In this document: in pieces, positions 1 through 28,800 of the stretch
Position numbering within the stretch: position 1 is the stretch's first letter
Layout of the letters: every line of letters begins with the position of its first letter
Source: Tubiluchus corallicola
Taxonomy: Eukaryota > Priapulida > Priapulimorpha > Priapulimorphida > Tubiluchidae
NCBI GenBank assembly: GCA_030141605.1
Contig: JAQGDQ010000031.1
Span: 602,001 to 666,000, forward strand
Reading direction: 5' to 3'
DNA: 64,000 nucleotides
Notes under the pieces: model-generated
Seen by the model: only the letters and a program-made list of their open reading frames with translations
What the model was told of the DNA's origin: nothing
Databases searched by the model: none
Made by a program: the position numbers and the translations under genes

Positions 1-495
1 TTATAAGGTTTTTCGCCACTGTGGCTTAAAAGATGCCCTTTCAAGCTGTTTGTACGAGCAAAAGTCGCTCCACAATGATTGCATATGTGCCGTTTTGGTC
101 GCAGATGATCTTTTTTGTGTGCTTTTGTAGTCCTTGTCAATGAGAATGTCATTCTCTCACTTGTGCCACACAAGTACTCATTTTTGTTAACAGTAACATC
201 ACTGTCTGTTTCTCTAGCATTACAATCTTTCAAATTTGCAGAAATACCGTACTCAATTTTGACAACTGCAGTTAGTGCACAACCAGTTTCTTCGGTTTCA
301 GTACTGTTTTGCATTTCCTCATCCACTGCAGTAAAACCAGTGTGATCGTCAAGTACTATTTGACCATTAGCGTGTAGCTTGATAGGGACATCATTTGATG
401 TATCATCAGATTTGGGTTTGACTAGCAGTGGGTTGCTCATCATCATACTATCATCTGCCAAGCCCACGTGTTCAAGTTTCTGCATACGTTCATGT
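1..495 (-). CDS. C2H2 zinc-finger protein, internal exon (partial, runs off the left edge)
   Basis: Read on the minus strand, 495 down to 1 is one open frame starting at a splice acceptor (polypyrimidine then AG at 497-496); one base completes the previous codon. The first about 115 codons form an acidic, Ser/Thr-rich, low-complexity linker. Then comes one classical finger at about 110-20: C-x2-C, twelve residues, H-x3-H, with the Phe and Leu core residues in place. It is followed by a TGEKP-type linker (SGEKPY), so more fingers should follow beyond position 1. Such proteins are usually nuclear DNA-binding regulators; target and orthology cannot be told from one finger. Upstream exons should lie at higher coordinates, but I found none that I could defend. 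Sure of class and strand, not of identity. Confidence 0.85.
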
Positions 496-960
496 CTGAA
501 AGGAAATAAAATTTTGGTAAAATAAAAGATGAAAAAAATGCCCAACAAACTATCAATTCATTGAGCTTATAAAAAATCTACAAATGCCACATTAACCATT
601 TCTAGAAAAAACAGAAACGACAGAATGGGAACATCTGACGTGTATGTCATCCAAGGACATTACACTGTCCACTGTCTGCTGCCAAATGGTAAGTTCTTTT
701 CCTACTCCCCTAGATGAAAAGGAACGTGAAAGCTAAATTGTAATCAAACTGAAAAACTGAAATCCAACACAGCTGTAACCAATCTCTTTTTGCCACTCCA
801 TCTCTCTTCCATTTTATGTTTTATGTTCATTATTTAAATATTAGAAATAAAAATACTTTTTTTAAATTTTCACCTAAATTTATTCTCTTTTTTGCATGAT
901 TACACTTTGTCATCATTGTTTGCATGGTTACACCTGCTGAAACATGGCATGCCCATGCGT

Positions 961-1003
961 GTATATAATATATGTATATATATATATTATACATATATAT
1001 ATA
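961..1003. repeat. TA-rich simple repeat
   Basis: Alternating AT/TA tract with occasional G and C (tatata, gtatata, catata), able to fold on itself. Ordinary low-complexity DNA. Confidence 0.85.
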
Positions 1004-2780
1004 CGTCAGTAACTAACCCCTCTCAGCTATTTTATAGTTTCAAGAGTTTTATTTAATGCTATGAAGAGAAGATGTCTTAGTGCATGCCCGACCTAACATG
1101 CAGTCTTCTTACTTGGATTTGTTTACTCCACGGATTCTTCTTCACCACAACATACAGACCATCATTGGATATTCTGTCGAGCCTTTTAATTCTCAATAAT
1201 TTTCTGCTGGGAGCTTCAATATTTTCGTTCTGTTGTTTACCTTTCATTGTCCGTAGCTCAGCATCGTTGTACGAAAATACACGTTAAACTAAAGCTGAAC
1301 GGATCAGAACTTTGGTTTCAAGAGAAAGTCTGTTGTTCTCAAAAACAATCGTAGGATCTGAATATGCAGACAGTGCTAGATCTTCGTTCGGTGTATGTCT
1401 GTTTCCCGTTACAAAATATTTACGTTATTCCAGGCATTCGATCGTTACCTATTCGCATAGTGTACTTTGCAATACCCAATTGACAATGTGCAAAACCTTT
1501 GCTTGCACTCTAATGTTTAAGCTTTATTCACGACCAGTGTAATAAATATACAGTCTAATCTATTTCAGCATTAATTTATGCTTTTTAGGATAGCTCCAAT
1601 CCTCTGTGTTCGGCAGTGTTGAGGACTGGTGAATTCCCAATTCATTTAGATCGACTTCACTAATCAGATTATGTTACGGTATCTATGCCGAAGAAGGTGC
1701 CCTCATTATTACGCGACACCTTGTGCATTTAAAGACGTAGTCCATTAAAAAAACTGACAAGCTTTTGGGTTTGCTGAGTTAATCGGAGCTTTCAGTGAAC
1801 GCATGAGAAACAAATAATTATTATCGTTTTTATAATATGAAAGCCACTTATTCATCAAACATAAAAATATTAAATTGGATCAAATTAGATTTATTATATA
1901 CAATGTCAATGTGTACATGTGCATACAGAACAATATATAACATAGCCTAGCATTTTCCGTAATCCAATCTGTACTTTATAATATTCTGTTTGTATAACAA
2001 AGCATTAACTAAGAAATGCTAACACTAATGTAATGATAAACTGGGATTTTTAAAAGTAACAAGCTAGTATACAAGCTAGTGATGACGAAAATAACAGGGT
2101 TCTGCTCACATTCTGCATCCGTTCATGTTCGATGAGAAATTCCGAAATGAGAAATGGACGAGAGAATGAAAATAAAAAGTACTTGAATTTTCATCCAGCA
2201 ATTCATCCAATTAATTTGTTTAAAAAAATGGTCAACTCTATCAGTTAGCGAGTATAGAATTCAGAAAGTCAATTAAAATTTCTATACGTTTCATTATAAT
2301 GCATATAATAATTATAATGTTTTTATTGTGTGAAGTAAACTTTTTCCAATATAATAACTGCTCACACTATACCTAATTTGTATTCTCTAAAGAACAAAGA
2401 ATTATAAATTATAAAGACGTCAATAAACTGACGTCTAGACTTAAACTTGCTTTTAAGATTCGGTTGTATGGTAAACATAGGTATTATATTATACTCGTCT
2501 AAGCTTTATAAAAAACACAATATTGAAAATATATGCAGCAGGACTGCAAGATTATTGTTAATATTTTACCGACGAGGTAGGCCTGCTAACACATAAAAAC
2601 CGCATTTCTCCATTTCGTTTACTGTGTATTTAAAAATTGTTGGATTTATCCTTATAATGCTCATCATAATATTTGATTGATCAAATACTTAAACTAACCG
2701 TTGTGTGAATTACCTAAGATGTATTATTTGCTGTTATCGTAATTTTTGCTCTTGTAATATTATTCTGTTTCTTATATAGT

Positions 2781-2879
2781 ATTGTATTGCATAGTAACTG
2801 TTATTATATTGTAGTACATTGTATTGTATAGTAACTGTCATTATATTGTAGTATATTGTATTGTATACTAACTGCTGTT
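2781..2879. repeat. 37-bp tandem repeat, about 2.7 copies
   Basis: Units begin at 2781, 2818 and 2855. Each starts attgtattg and includes agtaactg or actaactg; the first two differ at few positions and the third is cut short. No coding capacity. Confidence 0.85.
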
Positions 2880-5480
2880 CACATGAGCAATGCCAGCAAT
2901 AAAAACTTTACTATTACTTACTACCATTATAATTCAATTATGTGTAAAACGTGCGTATAAATGTTTTCATCAGACGAATGAAAAATTTTTCCTGTCGACC
3001 ATGTTTGTGAATAGTCCAGGTCTCAGGAGAAAAGTGCACTAAAAATTACCGTCTCCCCTGGTTACCGTGATCCTGGTTCATTGTCTGGCGCGTGTTATAC
3101 TTCGTTTTCAAAATGAAACATTGCCACTAAGTAGTATTTACATTAGATGTATTCTGTTTACATTTGTACATGACTTATGTAATGGATTATGTACTACCAC
3201 CATCAGTCATCCATTGTTCACACCACGACAACCCAAATATTCAATTCTACAATGTACAAACGTATAAAAATGCAAGAATCAACATATCACTGAGTTTAAG
3301 TTGTCCCACCCATTTTAATGTTCAATTAGATTTTCTTATTCAGCAAAAATCGAAGTTAAACACGACCAAGAGTACCAAAACTTGTTATAGAACAGATCAT
3401 TTAAATAAAATTAGACATTAAATGAAATTGTTATTATTTACGATTTTTTAGGTTAAACGCATTTTTCGTAGCGGCTACAAAAATGGACGAAAGGTGGAGT
3501 CGTGCGGACAGGTTGCAAGTAGTTATTGTCACTATAGCGTTATTTATAATTGACAGATAATATAATTACACATTAGTAAAGTTGCAGTATTTTATAACAT
3601 AATAAAGTGTTCCTAGGTTTTTTTGCTGTACCACCTATTTATTGATAAAAGTTCCACTACTAAGTTCCTTTGCATTAAAAACGGTTTAAAATCCTCCCCG
3701 AGCTCTCAGCTTTTCTCTTAATTTCCGTAGTTGGTTATCATGTCACAAATAATGAGAAGCAACTTTGCGAAAACTTTTGAAATCTATCGCGATCTGGCTG
3801 CTTTGCAATTGCAAACTGCCATCTTTCTGCTACACTCACCAACAGTACAATCCCTGAAGGGAGTGGTACCTGGCATAAATTTTGATTTTCTTGGTAATAA
3901 ACTGCATAGCCCTACTTTTTTATCGAACTGTCAGTGTTAAAAAGTACATTTGAATGTTATTCAAGGTCTACTATTCGAAAATAAAACGTTTAGTATAAAA
4001 AGTAAAAATGGCACAGTTTTAGGCATTTTATCAAGCAGTTTAATTTGTGTGTTTGTATCATTTTCATCGATTATTATTAAACATAGATTTGTCACTTGTT
4101 ATTGCTTTTATTTCGAGCTTATAATGTGTTGTGATCGTAGTTCTTCCCAATTTTCCCCCTTTTCCACTTTTTGTCTGTTGTTGTTCGCAGTAAGACCTTT
4201 GGCCTATACCACAGCCCGCGTTTTTAAATCATGTACATATCGGAAGTCCTCCAAGCCCTGTCACAGTACAGTAAAGACTTGTAGTTACTATATGATGTGG
4301 CAACTTCGTAATAGCATGTGTTTACATAGATCAGTTTGGCTCTAAACTTAGAGTGCTGCACTGTAACTCTTTACTGTGGTAGGTGAAATAAAGGCAGCTC
4401 AAATCATTTTTAAACAACATGGATTGATTTGCGACGTACTGTGAATACAATATTTGCAAAGTTAGTTGAACGTCGTGAAAACCCATTAAGACGCCAGTCT
4501 TCTATTTAAACACTATAAAAGAGTGACCATTTCCTGGCTGATGTCAGCAAATACCTACACAATAACAATTAAATTTCTAGAAATCTTGAATTTTGCTGCT
4601 AAGTCAGCAAGCGACTGTGGGTCTCAGATGAGCGCTCACGGGTACACGCATGCACATCAACCTGTCCCTAAGCAAACACGCACAGTGATACGTTCTGCGC
4701 CATAAATCACAGAGTTAAATAGTTTAAAGCTGTCAGAATGGCTTTTATAGGAAGAAAACGGTAAATATGCACGAGCTAAAATAATACTGCTTAAATATGG
4801 CGTGCGATTTTGACACCGAGACGCCGACAAACAGGGAACGGCCAGCTTTTGTCCAATTTTTTGGAATACAAAAAAGAAATGAGAAAATAGTGCCACTCAC
4901 CTATTAAGCAAACTCGTATATAGCTTTTTTAAATGTTAGTTATTACAAACTCCAATGTTTCTCATCCTCAGTTCTGTAAGCTCCTAGATCAAAAGTTGTG
5001 ACCGTTCACCTCAATAATGATAATGATGTTTGTCATACAATCAAGATTATTTATTACTTTTTAAAATAGGAAATGATTAATAAATATTTGTTTTTAATTA
5101 AATTATGACTGTGAGACCTAGAATGTTGATAAACCATTACCGTTATACCTGAAATATTTGTTTTTACTAATTACTTATTACTAATTACTAATAGTTCAGT
5201 TTAATAGTTTAATATGTAATCTTTATTTAGAAATATTAAACATATTTACAAAAAAGTATAAAATGTGAAAGCAGGACAAAACGTATATACAGCACAAAGC
5301 AAAATTTTACAGACAAAAGGGCTAATTAAAAGATTACGAGTAAAAGCACAAAGAACCAAGACTACTTATAGGTACCTGTTAAAAGATAAATTTAATGAAT
5401 ATTACGATTTAGGTACTCCACAGACCAAGGGTACAACTCATGGAGTTGATTCTGTTTATAAACTTTTTGCTTGAGCTGTA

Positions 5481-5522
5481 TACATATACATATATATTTG
5501 TGTATATATATATATATATATA
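5481..5522. repeat. TA/CATA simple repeat
   Basis: Runs of tatata with interspersed catata and gtgtata, similar to the tract near 961 but without further shared flanks. Confidence 0.8.
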
Positions 5523-6084
5523 ATCTTAATTACAAAGTTATCAACTATGAATTACTATTAAATATATTAGATGAAACAAAGAAACTGCGCCTGAAAACCC
5601 AGACCGCCAACCCGTACTGAAATAGGCTATTAAATCTAACTCATTACTTTGATCACAAGGGACTGTATTGTGGTTTCAAATCTTAGGTTTGCCAAAAACG
5701 CCTCGGCTTCAATCCAGATTTAGTTCAGATTTTTTCGCATTTCACTTGTTTCGGCCAATTTGTTTGACTAAAATTTAATTAGATTGCGAAACGTGTATTA
5801 TACATTTTGAAACATTTTTATTCTGGATGACTCAATCAAATTAAATACAACTTAAGTCAGTTTTAAATTCTGATTATTCACGCTGGAATGCGAAACCGCA
5901 GGCTGCACATTTTTAACATTCAGGACATATTTTACATGCATAACCATAACAGTATGTTTACCACAATGAAACTTTAATTTTTAGACTCAGTTGGATAACA
6001 TAGTACAAACAACACGATGAATTTAATTTCGCTGCCAAACTTGAAAGACGAGAAATGTGAAAAAGTTTGTATGTGGAAATACAG

Positions 6085-6150
6085 CCTGGATTTGAACCAG
6101 GACCTTTTGCTTGCAAAACAGAAGCTTTAGATCAGAAACAGAAGCCTTAC
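6085..6150 (-). mobile_element. tRNA-derived SINE fragment
   Basis: On the minus strand a good Pol III B box (GGTTCAAATCC, plus 6088-6098) is preceded by a tRNA-like anticodon/variable-arm stretch. The same B box with similar upstream text occurs on the minus strand at 53081-53091, and a one-base variant at 18080-18090. I see no complete cloverleaf, so this is a SINE relic rather than a functional tRNA gene. Confidence 0.5.
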
Positions 6151-6731
6151 TCTCCAGTGGTCAAAGCAGTCCACAATTGGGATTGCAAATGGTGAAATTG
6201 GTTGGCTTAGAGGAAAACAGGATGATTTTTCATGTACTACCGCATTTTCAAGTACGGTGAAAAACTAAAAAAGTATACATTTTAACACTAATAATACTGC
6301 AAAAGCGTTTCTAAGTAATAAATTAAAATCTTAATTAACGGCGGGGAGCCCAACTAGTGATGACATCACAAACTAACATAATTTTCAACATCAAAGACAT
6401 TCCATGAGCGTGTTGCGGGTATTTGCGAAAGCGAAAATTAAACTACAGTGCTACTGTAAGATATAGTGTGTTGTACTAAGACTCGGTAAGTTTTAAGGTA
6501 AAAATTCAAATTTCAAATTTACCGCTGTACTCACGCATGAGCTGTCGAACGTGTGTAGAACTGTCTGTGTCTGTCTGAACTGAGAGTTTTTTGTACAACG
6601 CTTTCCTAAATGCAGTAGCTACTGCCCGTTTAACTAACGAATGGCGAAATGCATATAGCAGTGAAGAACTGCTGAGGCGAATGCGAAATTGTGTTTGTAT
6701 GCTTATAATTCTAGTTAATTCTTAGTTAACA

Positions 6732-6881
<150 letters not shown>

Positions 6882-9800
6882 AGCTACTAGAAGTGCTTGC
6901 ATGTTGGTACATTGTGGTTATATGTGGAGATTACGGTAATTTAAAATTGTCTGTCTTTAGTTAGAAAATAATTAGACAAGGTACACAGATGCTAGAAAAC
7001 GTTTTAACTTAAATCTTGCGTTCAGTTCATTAATGTCATTCCCACACACTGCACACATCAGCCAGTAGTCGGGTTGGCGTCTTGAGTTTACCCTTTTTAT
7101 TTACCCGTCACTCTCTCTACCACTTATGTTTTACAAGCTAAATACCAGCATTAGCATCACAAACTATCAGCACAAGTAGGAAAGGTTACTAGGGTTTTTT
7201 ACGCGGTGAGATGAAAGCTTTGCTCCTGAATGGATGGCAATCATTACAAAAAGAAAGATTAAAATGTTTTGTTTTTAGTTTGTTTAGCGGCTTTCTCTCG
7301 TCGAATGGATTACCAATCATCATCGCAATGCATTATGAAGATGTACGAAGTATGTCTTACATTGCAGTAAAGTACATATGTTGTTGCTCCATTGTGTGGG
7401 AACATTTTCAAACAGCATAGCGGCATAGTTGTTGAATGTATGTAATGATTGTAATCTGTGACATTTTGTTGAAAACTCCAGAACAATTTGACCATGTTTG
7501 CATATAGGGGTCATGAAAATGGATCTTTTAACTGGTAATTATTTTACCCTGGATTGGTTGAAAGGGAAGGCCCAGCCTTCTGGGAAGTTAGGCTTATTTC
7601 AATGGTCGCGAAAAGCGTTAGAAGATATAGTAACAAAAGTGTGATAATAGCCTTGTGTAATTAGTACAATCATTTTAAAGTTGTGATCATTTCACACTTG
7701 AGCGTTTCCATTTTGAACGCCCATTCTTCCACCAATGACGTCGTTCATCGACTGAAGAAAAGCAGCGCACTGTCAGTTTCCGTCAAAAGTGAAATAAGTT
7801 TTTACCAAAAATTAGGTAGCTACTATTGTGATATTTTTGCTCTATATTAAATAAGTTGCAGAAGTTAGATTTAGTTTAAGCAACATGCGCTTAGAGAAAG
7901 CTACGATGCGCTTGCGAAAGTTCAACAGTTACGTCATAATTTTCAAGTTAATGGCGGCTAGCACCGCGCCTGAAAATTTCAATACAGAGGTAGTATAAAT
8001 TAACTTTAGGCTTTATGGACAGTCTTTTTGTAAATTACTTTGTTATATTTTTCTAGTTTAAGTGTTAACAGTAAAATAAACCCAACATGCCAAATGACTT
8101 GTCCTTTCCTTGAAGTAAATGGCGCAATGAAAGTCGATGTGTCAATAGATCGATATAACTGTTATGCATATACGGCATTGATGCATGTGCTGAATGTTGC
8201 TCCCAAAAAAGCTTTTCCTACATTGGAACTGAATGAGTTTTTCTAGAACAGTAGACTCACTTGAAATCACAAATGTAGATTTTTGACATTTTCGATAATG
8301 CTGCAACGCAAAAAGTTATATCAAGGCATTGGCACTGGGTATCATTTTTCTTATTTTAGAACTGATTCATAAGCAAAATTGGAAACGCATAATTTGATAA
8401 AAAAGTTACAGTATCGAAATATAGTATCTGCTAACCAAAATTTTATTATTACCATAACATGTTACATTGTAGGCCTAAAAAATTAAACATTTGGAAACTT
8501 ATGAAACAAATTATAAACAGATACATCAGTGATTACAAATTGTACAGTACTAGAACTCCATACCTACAACATAAATAATTCTTACAATGTTCCTAGAACA
8601 TACACTCATTCATCCTACATGAAAATGGATGTACTATCAAAATGAATAGGTTAATTACTATATAATTACGTTTATAATTTTATTACCTGTTAAATCTAAG
8701 GCAATCACTATGCTGAGAACTGCTACAATCTTTTCACATCACAGGCCAAATTATGCTTTTGGTACGTTACATAGTTGATCGAAATTAGGACGGGTTCCAC
8801 AGGATTACATAATTATGTGTTATAAGATATTACAATTAATCATGCTTAAAATTGTCTAGTTTACCCATAAATAGTTATCGAATATATTTGTCATATACAG
8901 TTATCATATCATTTAAATAAGTAATTTCGAATTTTACACTACTTTGAGACCAGCTAGTTAAATTTGGCTGAAATGAATAAAGCTATAAAAGAAAAACTGC
9001 TGACAGCACGTGCTCCTTGTGACGGTTGACTGTTTCTTTTTCTTTTTTGTTTTCTTTTCTACTTTTTTTGATTAAATTACATTATTTTTAGAAGTTCATG
9101 GTTGCCAGGAAATAACTGCAGCCTCATTAAAATATCAGTTGATAGAAGAAATGACATTATTATATGACTAACGAATCAATTTGATTAAACCAGAAAATAT
9201 TAATAAAATTGAAACATTAATGTTTTTATGATTGTAACAAATGATAAAGTTATATAAGATTTACTAATTTAGAGCGGACACGGCAAGTATTGTTTACTGC
9301 TTGAGAAACTGCTTTTGCGGAGGCATTGCTTAACTCGGCACTGCAATGATACTGGAAATTTTTCTTCTTGCCCGGCGGTCATTCTGACTCAACAGTGGCA
9401 GGTAGAGTAAAGTACCAGAAGTATAAAATTGCGTAAGTCATCTCGCATTACCGCCGGGCGTGCACGCATCATTTTATAGAGAAAAACCACGCACACGTGT
9501 CTTTAACGTTCATTTTCACACATGTTTAGTTACTAATGAATTAAAATTTGTGATTTACATCAAAACTTTGTTTGAACTGACCACAGTCTTTGTCGCAAGT
9601 AACGAACAATTTTGCCTAACTTCCGCAATAAAGAGTGAAAAGTCAAGTCTAATTATGATGCTATTACTTGAAAATTTTGAATAATTTTTCCATTATTTTA
9701 TCTTCAGTTCTTTCAACGTGTGTTCCCGCAGTATGAACAGCTTCCTAATTTAACTTCGCGCATAATTTTCAGTTTTTTTCACGCCCAGACGGCGTCTTAA

Positions 9801-12696
9801 TCTCTAAACATAACAACAATTCCAGCCATCACAGCAAGCAACATAAAACACCAAGCCAGCTCTGTTTTGCGCCAGAATCCGCGGTATTTTGGAGTAGAAA
9901 GATTTTGGCAAATTGTTCGCAAGAGGAGGGCCTTCGTGGGATGTTCCTAGAATAGTGATTCAGTTAAAGAAACACCTGATATCCACATGTCTATGCAGAA
10001 ACCTTCACCGACAAAAAATTATTTATGATTTTGAAAATTTAAATGCAACGTTAAACTTGCGCGCGTGTGATTATTAAAGCAAAATAATATACAGTAGGGC
10101 TTGAAAATTTCAAAAAAAGTTTTATGTTACCACGACATCACATTTGCTGATTTATAGGAAACTGCGCTTCAGTAAAACTCTGTTATTGGAGGCTTTCCGA
10201 TCTTTTACAGAGAATTACTACAGCAAGTGGAAATGTTTTATTGGTACCACTTAACTTTTCGGCAAATAGACAATTTATGATTAGAGAAAACAGGTGTGAC
10301 GGGTCATTGGTATACTCTGACTAATATAAACACGCGCTGATTTAACTACTAAAGTAACGTTGCGGTTTTGATTTTACAATAGAACCATTTTAAAAATTTT
10401 TTAATATTGTGAGTTTCAAATCTGCTGGCAATTCTTGGAAATTTAGCGCACCATTGGCCCAAGTACCAAAAGATTTTCACAAAAATTAACTGTATGATAT
10501 TCCCCCATTACATTTTTCCAAGGAGTCGAACTTGACAAAATCAGACACTGATTTTTTTCGACAATAAAATTTCTGGTAACTTAGTAACGATTTTTAAATT
10601 GCCTACTCACACCAAAACGGTTTAGTTAAAATCCTTACTTGACAATTTTGGACGAAAAAAACGAGACAGATACTCTTAATAAGTAGATGATGTCCAATAA
10701 AGTTACGCCTAAAGCGATCCAGTTAGGTCTAATCATTTCCTGCTAAACAGCCTATAGGTTGATGTAGTTCTCAGCCTAGTTACTATCATCACACATATAA
10801 TATACCTGTAATGAACTTGTGCAACGTAGCCGTTTATTGTCTTATTGGCTACACGGCTTACACCATTAAAGGCTGACTTACACCAAAGGCATCCTAAAGT
10901 CATTTGATGACACGTGCATATTTTGCTTTTACTTTTACATGCCGAAAGCATTATGCCGCTGGTGTGCGTCAGCTTTAATACCATCGACGTAAATATTATA
11001 AAATAAATGCTAATACATACATAATGTAAATGACATAAACATAAAATTCTTTACTTAATTTTGATTTTAGCCTTTCAAATTAAAATATTAAATCGACTTT
11101 GCTGCATACGCAATTGGTGTAGTTTCATTTGCGGCTATTTCGATATACATACATGTTAAACTGAACAGAAAGTATGCGTATATTGTTTCACATACCACAA
11201 ATTACAAATATGCATTCGTAAATATTTATTTCATGATAATAGATAATTAGACATTTAACGAGACCAGCCCGTTTAACAAATTTCATAAAGCCGATTATAG
11301 AAACTCTCATTATCACGATTAGTCTGAAAGATTCGATGTTTCTATAAAGACACTCAATCAACATTACAATCATCATAATAATAATTATAACACGCTTTCA
11401 TAACGACCAAGATTTAGATGGTTAATGGTATTACTAAAGACAAAACAAATTTCGACAATATTTAGTTGATAAACTTCGACAAATCAAATAATAAATAATG
11501 TAACTACAATCAAATATTATAATATAGATATCTTTGTAATTCAACTATACGGTCAATTAACTCTTATCAGCAAAAGGGTTTCTGTTAAAAATAAATACAA
11601 GGATACTACTGAACGTCAATGATTAACTACATACTAAAATAAATAATATACATGCACATCACGACATGAAAAAATAATATCCAAATAGTACTATCATAAG
11701 TAATATAGCGAAGAAGAAATTGGACTGTGTTGAAGTTCCCCAAGACACCATTTTCTACTTAAAAAAACAGAAGAGCAAGAATAATTGTAGAGGTCAAGGT
11801 GCATGCTAATCGTGGCAAGATTAAGAAACATGAGTGCACACGTCTAAAGTCTAGATAGAATGGACCAAATAGGATAAAAAGGCACAGCCAAGGACTCTCT
11901 GATAGATTGTTTTTCACAAGACCAACGCCCAGCGTTTATACAAAAATCAAAAATTAAAAATCTTCATTTTCCGCATATTTAGCCTCACAGGTCAAAAGAG
12001 TATACAGAGGCATTCACACATTCAGCACTTTTCTCAAAATGCATAAAATAATAGTTATACAATAATGCAGGTTTTAACATTAGACAGAAAATGTAGAGGG
12101 ATTTGGGAGAAATGTATTTCCAATGAAGGCACATTCTACATTAAACTAGCATTACATTAAGTGAACGCTGTTAACATAGTACTGTAGAATTCGCACGCTA
12201 TAAATTTAGAAGGCTTTTTGGTTTTAAGGCACAGTCATCAGTTAAGTATTAAGGCGATTGTGGCTTACGAAAATATATAATCATTTAGTTTGAGCATTTG
12301 TATGGCAATGTTAAGTACATATTAAAACATGGTAAAAATAAACGTATTTTCCACTAATCTAATCTGCGGTTGCTAATTTCTTTTCTAGAATTCTTCTGTA
12401 CGAGGTCAAAGAAAATGTAATTGTGATGTTCGTGCAATGGCTACGACTACGCTATGGCGAAAGCTGATGGACTACCAATGTCGTTAATTCTTGATATCGC
12501 TTTGGAGACAGGCCTACATATACTCGTCTTACAGAAACGCTTATTTTCTTCATAAAAACAAAGTGAGATCATTTCCAGTCTCTGTGTAGTTGTTGCATTT
12601 TCTTCAACTACAGCAACAAAAACTAAACATTTCCTGAGATCACTGAAGCTTCAATGTTAGAAACACTGAAACAGCATAGCTGCTTGGCTATTTGAC
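6882..12696. other. Intergenic DNA and likely SPDEF 3' UTR; no other gene recognised
   Basis: No frame on either strand shows recognisable protein features. The part just below 12697 should be 3' UTR of the minus-strand ETS gene. The only clear minus-strand AATAAA I noticed is at plus 11225-11230, implying a UTR of about 1.4 kb, but I did not exclude variant signals nearer. A slightly GC-richer patch at 7720-7985 contains TGACGTCG and an ATGGCGGC-type (YY1-like) word and could be a promoter; no exon supports that. Confidence 0.45.
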
Positions 12697-28095
<15,399 letters not shown>

Positions 28096-28260
28096 CGTGG
28101 TAATGTGGTATTTGCCAGACGAGTTCGTACTACGCAATATTTGGCGCCTGCGCCGTTTCTTCGTAGTAGCACGTGACGAATTATGAATGAACTGTAAGAC
28201 CCGCCTCTAGTGACGTCAGAGTTCCTGAAAAAACGTGCAACTACTATAGCTAGTAAAACC
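28096..28260 (-). promoter_or_regulatory. Probable SPDEF promoter region
   Basis: Immediately upstream of the candidate first exon: an E-box CACGTG at 28170-28175, a perfect CRE TGACGTCA at 28211-28218 and a GC-rich word at 28143-28155. No TATA box was seen at a useful distance. Inferred from motif density and position. Confidence 0.4.
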
Positions 28261-28730
28261 TCACGTTCAAATAAGCTAAGTCAGTGGGTTTTTCTTAAAC
28301 TAAATAATAAAGCAATTGCTATCAATTTAACAAAATATGATTCTAGTGAAACGAAATATTTGAATAAGAAGCGTAAGCCTAGAAGAAGTTTTCGTTTTTC
28401 AACGATAAAATTTTGCAGAAATTTGAGTCAAGTATTGCACATTTGATTTAAACACAAAACGCTTAATCCTACTAAACTAACCTGTAATCAGATTTTTTCA
28501 AAACCACAATTTTCTCAAAAACTGATTTATAAAAACAAGAAGCTAATCAAGTATATGTATAGCTGAAACAATTAAGATTAAGTCAAATAAATGTTTTTAA
28601 AATCGAAATGCTGAATTAACTATAGAAAGTTGCAATATTTAGCATCAACTAGCACAAAAATTAGTTCTTGTAGGAAAAGTAAGCCTATAACTAATTGGTC
28701 GTGCACAGCTCCAAAGAGTGGGAAGCTTAC

Positions 28731-28800
28731 CTAGGGCACGCGCATGCGCGGTGGGTACTACCGACACCAGCTTTGCGCAGGCGTTACACAAGTTGAGTGA
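28731..28800 (-). promoter_or_regulatory. NRF1-like palindrome and adjacent strong minus-strand donor
   Basis: The word CGCGCATGCGCG at 28739-28750 is a near-ideal NRF1 site, and GC-rich text continues to 28790. On the minus strand it is followed by donor TAG|GTAAGC at 28730. It may be an alternative upstream first exon of the ETS gene. Confidence 0.35.

Larger units (their letters stand above)
496..6731. other. Intron/intergenic DNA, no gene recognised
   Basis: AT-rich DNA with no frame showing recognisable protein features on either strand. The part next to 495 is intron of the minus-strand zinc-finger gene; how far that gene extends is unknown. It holds only the simple and tandem repeats and the SINE relic listed separately. 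Confidence 0.6.

Noticed and set aside
6085-6150. A functional tRNA gene
   Set aside because: Only the B box and part of the anticodon arm are recognisable; no complete cloverleaf or acceptor stem.
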